Part shown: one piece after another, positions 6,604-7,732 of the stretch
How the letters are laid out: each line of letters opens with the position of its first letter
Position numbering within the stretch: the stretch's first letter is position 1
The notes under the pieces: generated by a model
Seen by the model: the letters and a program-made list of their open reading frames with translations, nothing else
Database searches by the model: none
Told to the model about the DNA's origin: nothing
Made by a program: the position numbers and the translations under genes
Origin: Planctomycetaceae bacterium
GTDB lineage: Bacteria > Planctomycetota > Phycisphaerae > Phycisphaerales > SM1A02
DNA length: 7,732 bases
Reading direction: 5' to 3'
NCBI GenBank assembly: GCA_947459855.1
Contig: CANHFL010000037.1
Coordinates: forward strand, 1 to 7,732

Positions 6604-6633
6604 GCGGCCCGGCGCGTCGTCGCACCGGGCCGC
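6604..6633 (-). terminator. Strong hairpin, probable terminator of the HtrA-like gene
   Basis: A perfect 9-bp inverted repeat, GCGGCCCGG (6604-6612) with CCGGGCCGC (6625-6633), extended by a 3-bp GCG/CGC inner stem after one mismatch and closed by a TCGT loop. On the - strand it is followed by TCCGTTTCC, only a weak T-run, so intrinsic termination is plausible but not certain. It lies between the protease stop and the eboD start. Confidence 0.55.
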
Positions 6634-6642
6634 ATCCTGGTG

Positions 6643-6663
6643 GTCCCGGCACCGCGCCGGGAC
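6643..6663 (-). terminator. Second hairpin after the HtrA-like gene
   Basis: A perfect 8-bp inverted repeat, GTCCCGGC with GCCGGGAC, around a 5-base loop, starting 17 bases past the protease stop codon. No T-run follows, so it may instead protect the 3' end of the mRNA or work in tandem with the next hairpin. Confidence 0.4.
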
Positions 6664-6679
6664 TCGTGGACTCCGTGGT

Positions 6680-7732
6680 TCAGCGCGTCGGACGGCGGAT
6701 CGGCGCCGCAGGCGTGGCCTGCGTCACGGCGGTCGCCGCGTCGTCCAGCTGCGCGTCCGCGGTCATCTGCCGGCCGTCGCGCACGTACTCGATCTGGCAC
6801 GTGCTGCCGGGCTTGCACAGCCGGATCGCGCGCTGCGCCCGGTGCAGCGAGGTGATCGCCTCGCCGTTGATCCTCGTGATCAGGTCGCCCGGTCGGATGC
6901 CTGCCTTGTCGGCGGCCGCGCCGTCGACCACCGTGCGCACGACCACGCCCTGCGAGGGCGCCTGTGGATCCATCACCACCACGCGGCCGCGCGCGGCCTG
7001 CGCCTGCAGGCCCTCGGGAAGCACGGGCTGCATCTGGATTCCCAGGAAGCCGCGGCCCGGCGAGCCGCCGCCGATGATCGACTCGACGACCGACTTCACC
7101 ATCCCCGCGGGGATCGCGAATCCGATGCCGTCCGAGCCGCCGCTGCGGCTCTCGATGGCGGTGTTCATGCCGACCACGCGGCCATCCATGTCCACCAGCG
7201 GACCACCGCTGTTGCCGGGGTTGATCTGCGCGTCGGTCTGCATGTAGTTCTCGAGCGGGCTCAAGCCCACCTCGCGGCCCTTGGCGCTGATGATGCCGGC
7301 GGTCACGCTGTCCTTCAGGCCGAACGGCGACCCGAGCGCGATCACCCAGTCGCCGACCTCGGCCTCGTCGCTGTTGCCGAAGTCGATCGGCTTCACGTCG
7401 GCAAGGTCGATCTTGAGCACCGCGACGTCGGTCTCTGGGTCGGCGCCGACGAGCGTCGCGGGCGCCTCACGGCCGTCGTGCAGGTGCACCACGATGCGCG
7501 ACGCACCGCGCACCACGTGGTTGTTGGTCGCGATGTGGCCTTGGTCGGTGACGACGAAGCCGGTGCCCTCGCCCTGCTCGACGCGCTGGCCCATGGGCAG
7601 CATGCGCGTCTGCGGGAACGGGCCTCCCACCGAGATCGCGCCGTGCGCGACGGAGGTCTTGATCGAGACGACGGACGGTGCGGCGAACTTGGCGATCGCG
7701 CGGAACGCCTTCGAGAGCGCCTTCGCGTGGTC
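6680..7732 (-). CDS. HtrA/Deg-family (S1C) serine protease with one PDZ domain (5' partial)
   Basis: Periplasmic-type trypsin-like protease or chaperone that degrades or refolds damaged envelope proteins. The frame is open to the right edge; a GTG at 7630 is internal, because conserved protease sequence (FAAPSVVSIKTS) lies upstream of it. Counting from the edge, 350 residues are visible. The catalytic triad is His72 (ATNNHVV), Asp102 (ETDVAVLKID) and Ser175 (INPGNSGGP), with spacings close to DegP. LGSPFGL (133-139) and YMQTDAQINPG precede the Ser. One PDZ domain follows (about 227-330), from GRGFLGI to the C-terminal basic tail, and includes AGIRPGDLITRING. A Cys pair, CKPGSTC, sits within the PDZ. 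The signal peptide or membrane anchor is outside the window. With a single PDZ it resembles DegS-like or short Deg proteins more than DegP. Hairpins downstream separate it from eboD. Confidence 0.93.
   Translation of the reverse strand, partial: DHAKALSKAFRAIAKFAAPSVVSIKTSVAHGAISVGGPFPQTRMLPMGQRVEQGEGTGFVVTDQGHIATNNHVVRGASRIVVHLHDGREAPATLVGADPETDVAVLKIDLADVKPIDFGNSDEAEVGDWVIALGSPFGLKDSVTAGIISAKGREVGLSPLENYMQTDAQINPGNSGGPLVDMDGRVVGMNTAIESRSGGSDGIGFAIPAGMVKSVVESIIGGGSPGRGFLGIQMQPVLPEGLQAQAARGRVVVMDPQAPSQGVVVRTVVDGAAADKAGIRPGDLITRINGEAITSLHRAQRAIRLCKPGSTCQIEYVRDGRQMTADAQLDDAATAVTQATPAAPIRRPTR

Noticed and set aside
5333..6652. Long - strand frame (439 codons) over eboD, and a + strand frame antisense to it (5473-6540)
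   Set aside because: Both are shadows; only the 5416-6582 frame carries the cyclase motifs.
7628..7630. GTG as the start of the HtrA-like protease
   Set aside because: The frame stays open to the right edge and encodes the FAAPSVVSIKTS stretch typical of the N-terminal part of Deg proteases, so the real start lies outside the window.

Overview
The window is very GC-rich (about 70 % by eye), densely coded, and reads as a bacterial chromosome with no mobile elements, RNA genes or CRISPR. Base composition, gene content and an apparent habit of starting transcription units without a Shine-Dalgarno sequence suggest a high-GC proteobacterium, possibly of the Lysobacter/Luteimonas group (Xanthomonadales). 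That placement is inference only.

Layout, left to right. (1) On the + strand lies the C-terminal part of a sialate O-acetylesterase-type SASA hydrolase, cut by the left edge. Its stop overlaps (ATGA) the start of a small four-helix membrane protein of unknown function. (2) On the - strand, reading leftward from about 3979, is a tight three-gene unit: a roughly 104-aa protein of unknown function, a TatD-family metal-dependent hydrolase matching EboB, and a 14-helix DHA2-type MFS efflux transporter. The MFS 3' end overlaps the membrane-protein gene tail-to-tail by 29 bp. (3) Divergent from this unit, on the + strand, is a secreted putative zinc metallopeptidase (HELCH motif, DUF4932-like) with a C-terminal Ig-like domain. 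(4) Tail-to-tail with it (20 bp overlap), on the - strand, is a dehydroquinate-synthase-like enzyme that matches EboD rather than housekeeping AroB. (5) After a 97-bp gap with two strong hairpins comes a trypsin-like HtrA/Deg serine protease with one PDZ domain, on the - strand and cut by the right edge.

The notable content is a partial, rearranged ebo locus. EboB and EboD are clear, but they sit on either side of a secreted peptidase gene, and EboC (UbiA-like), EboE and EboF are not in the window. The unknown small protein and an MFS exporter are instead coupled to EboB. In cyanobacteria the ebo cluster has been linked to moving a secondary-metabolite precursor (scytonemin monomer) to the periplasm, and in a Pseudomonas the related edb genes are linked to nematode defence. 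An exporter fits a metabolite-handling role here, but no substrate can be read from the sequence. No stretch longer than about 100 bases lacks a gene.
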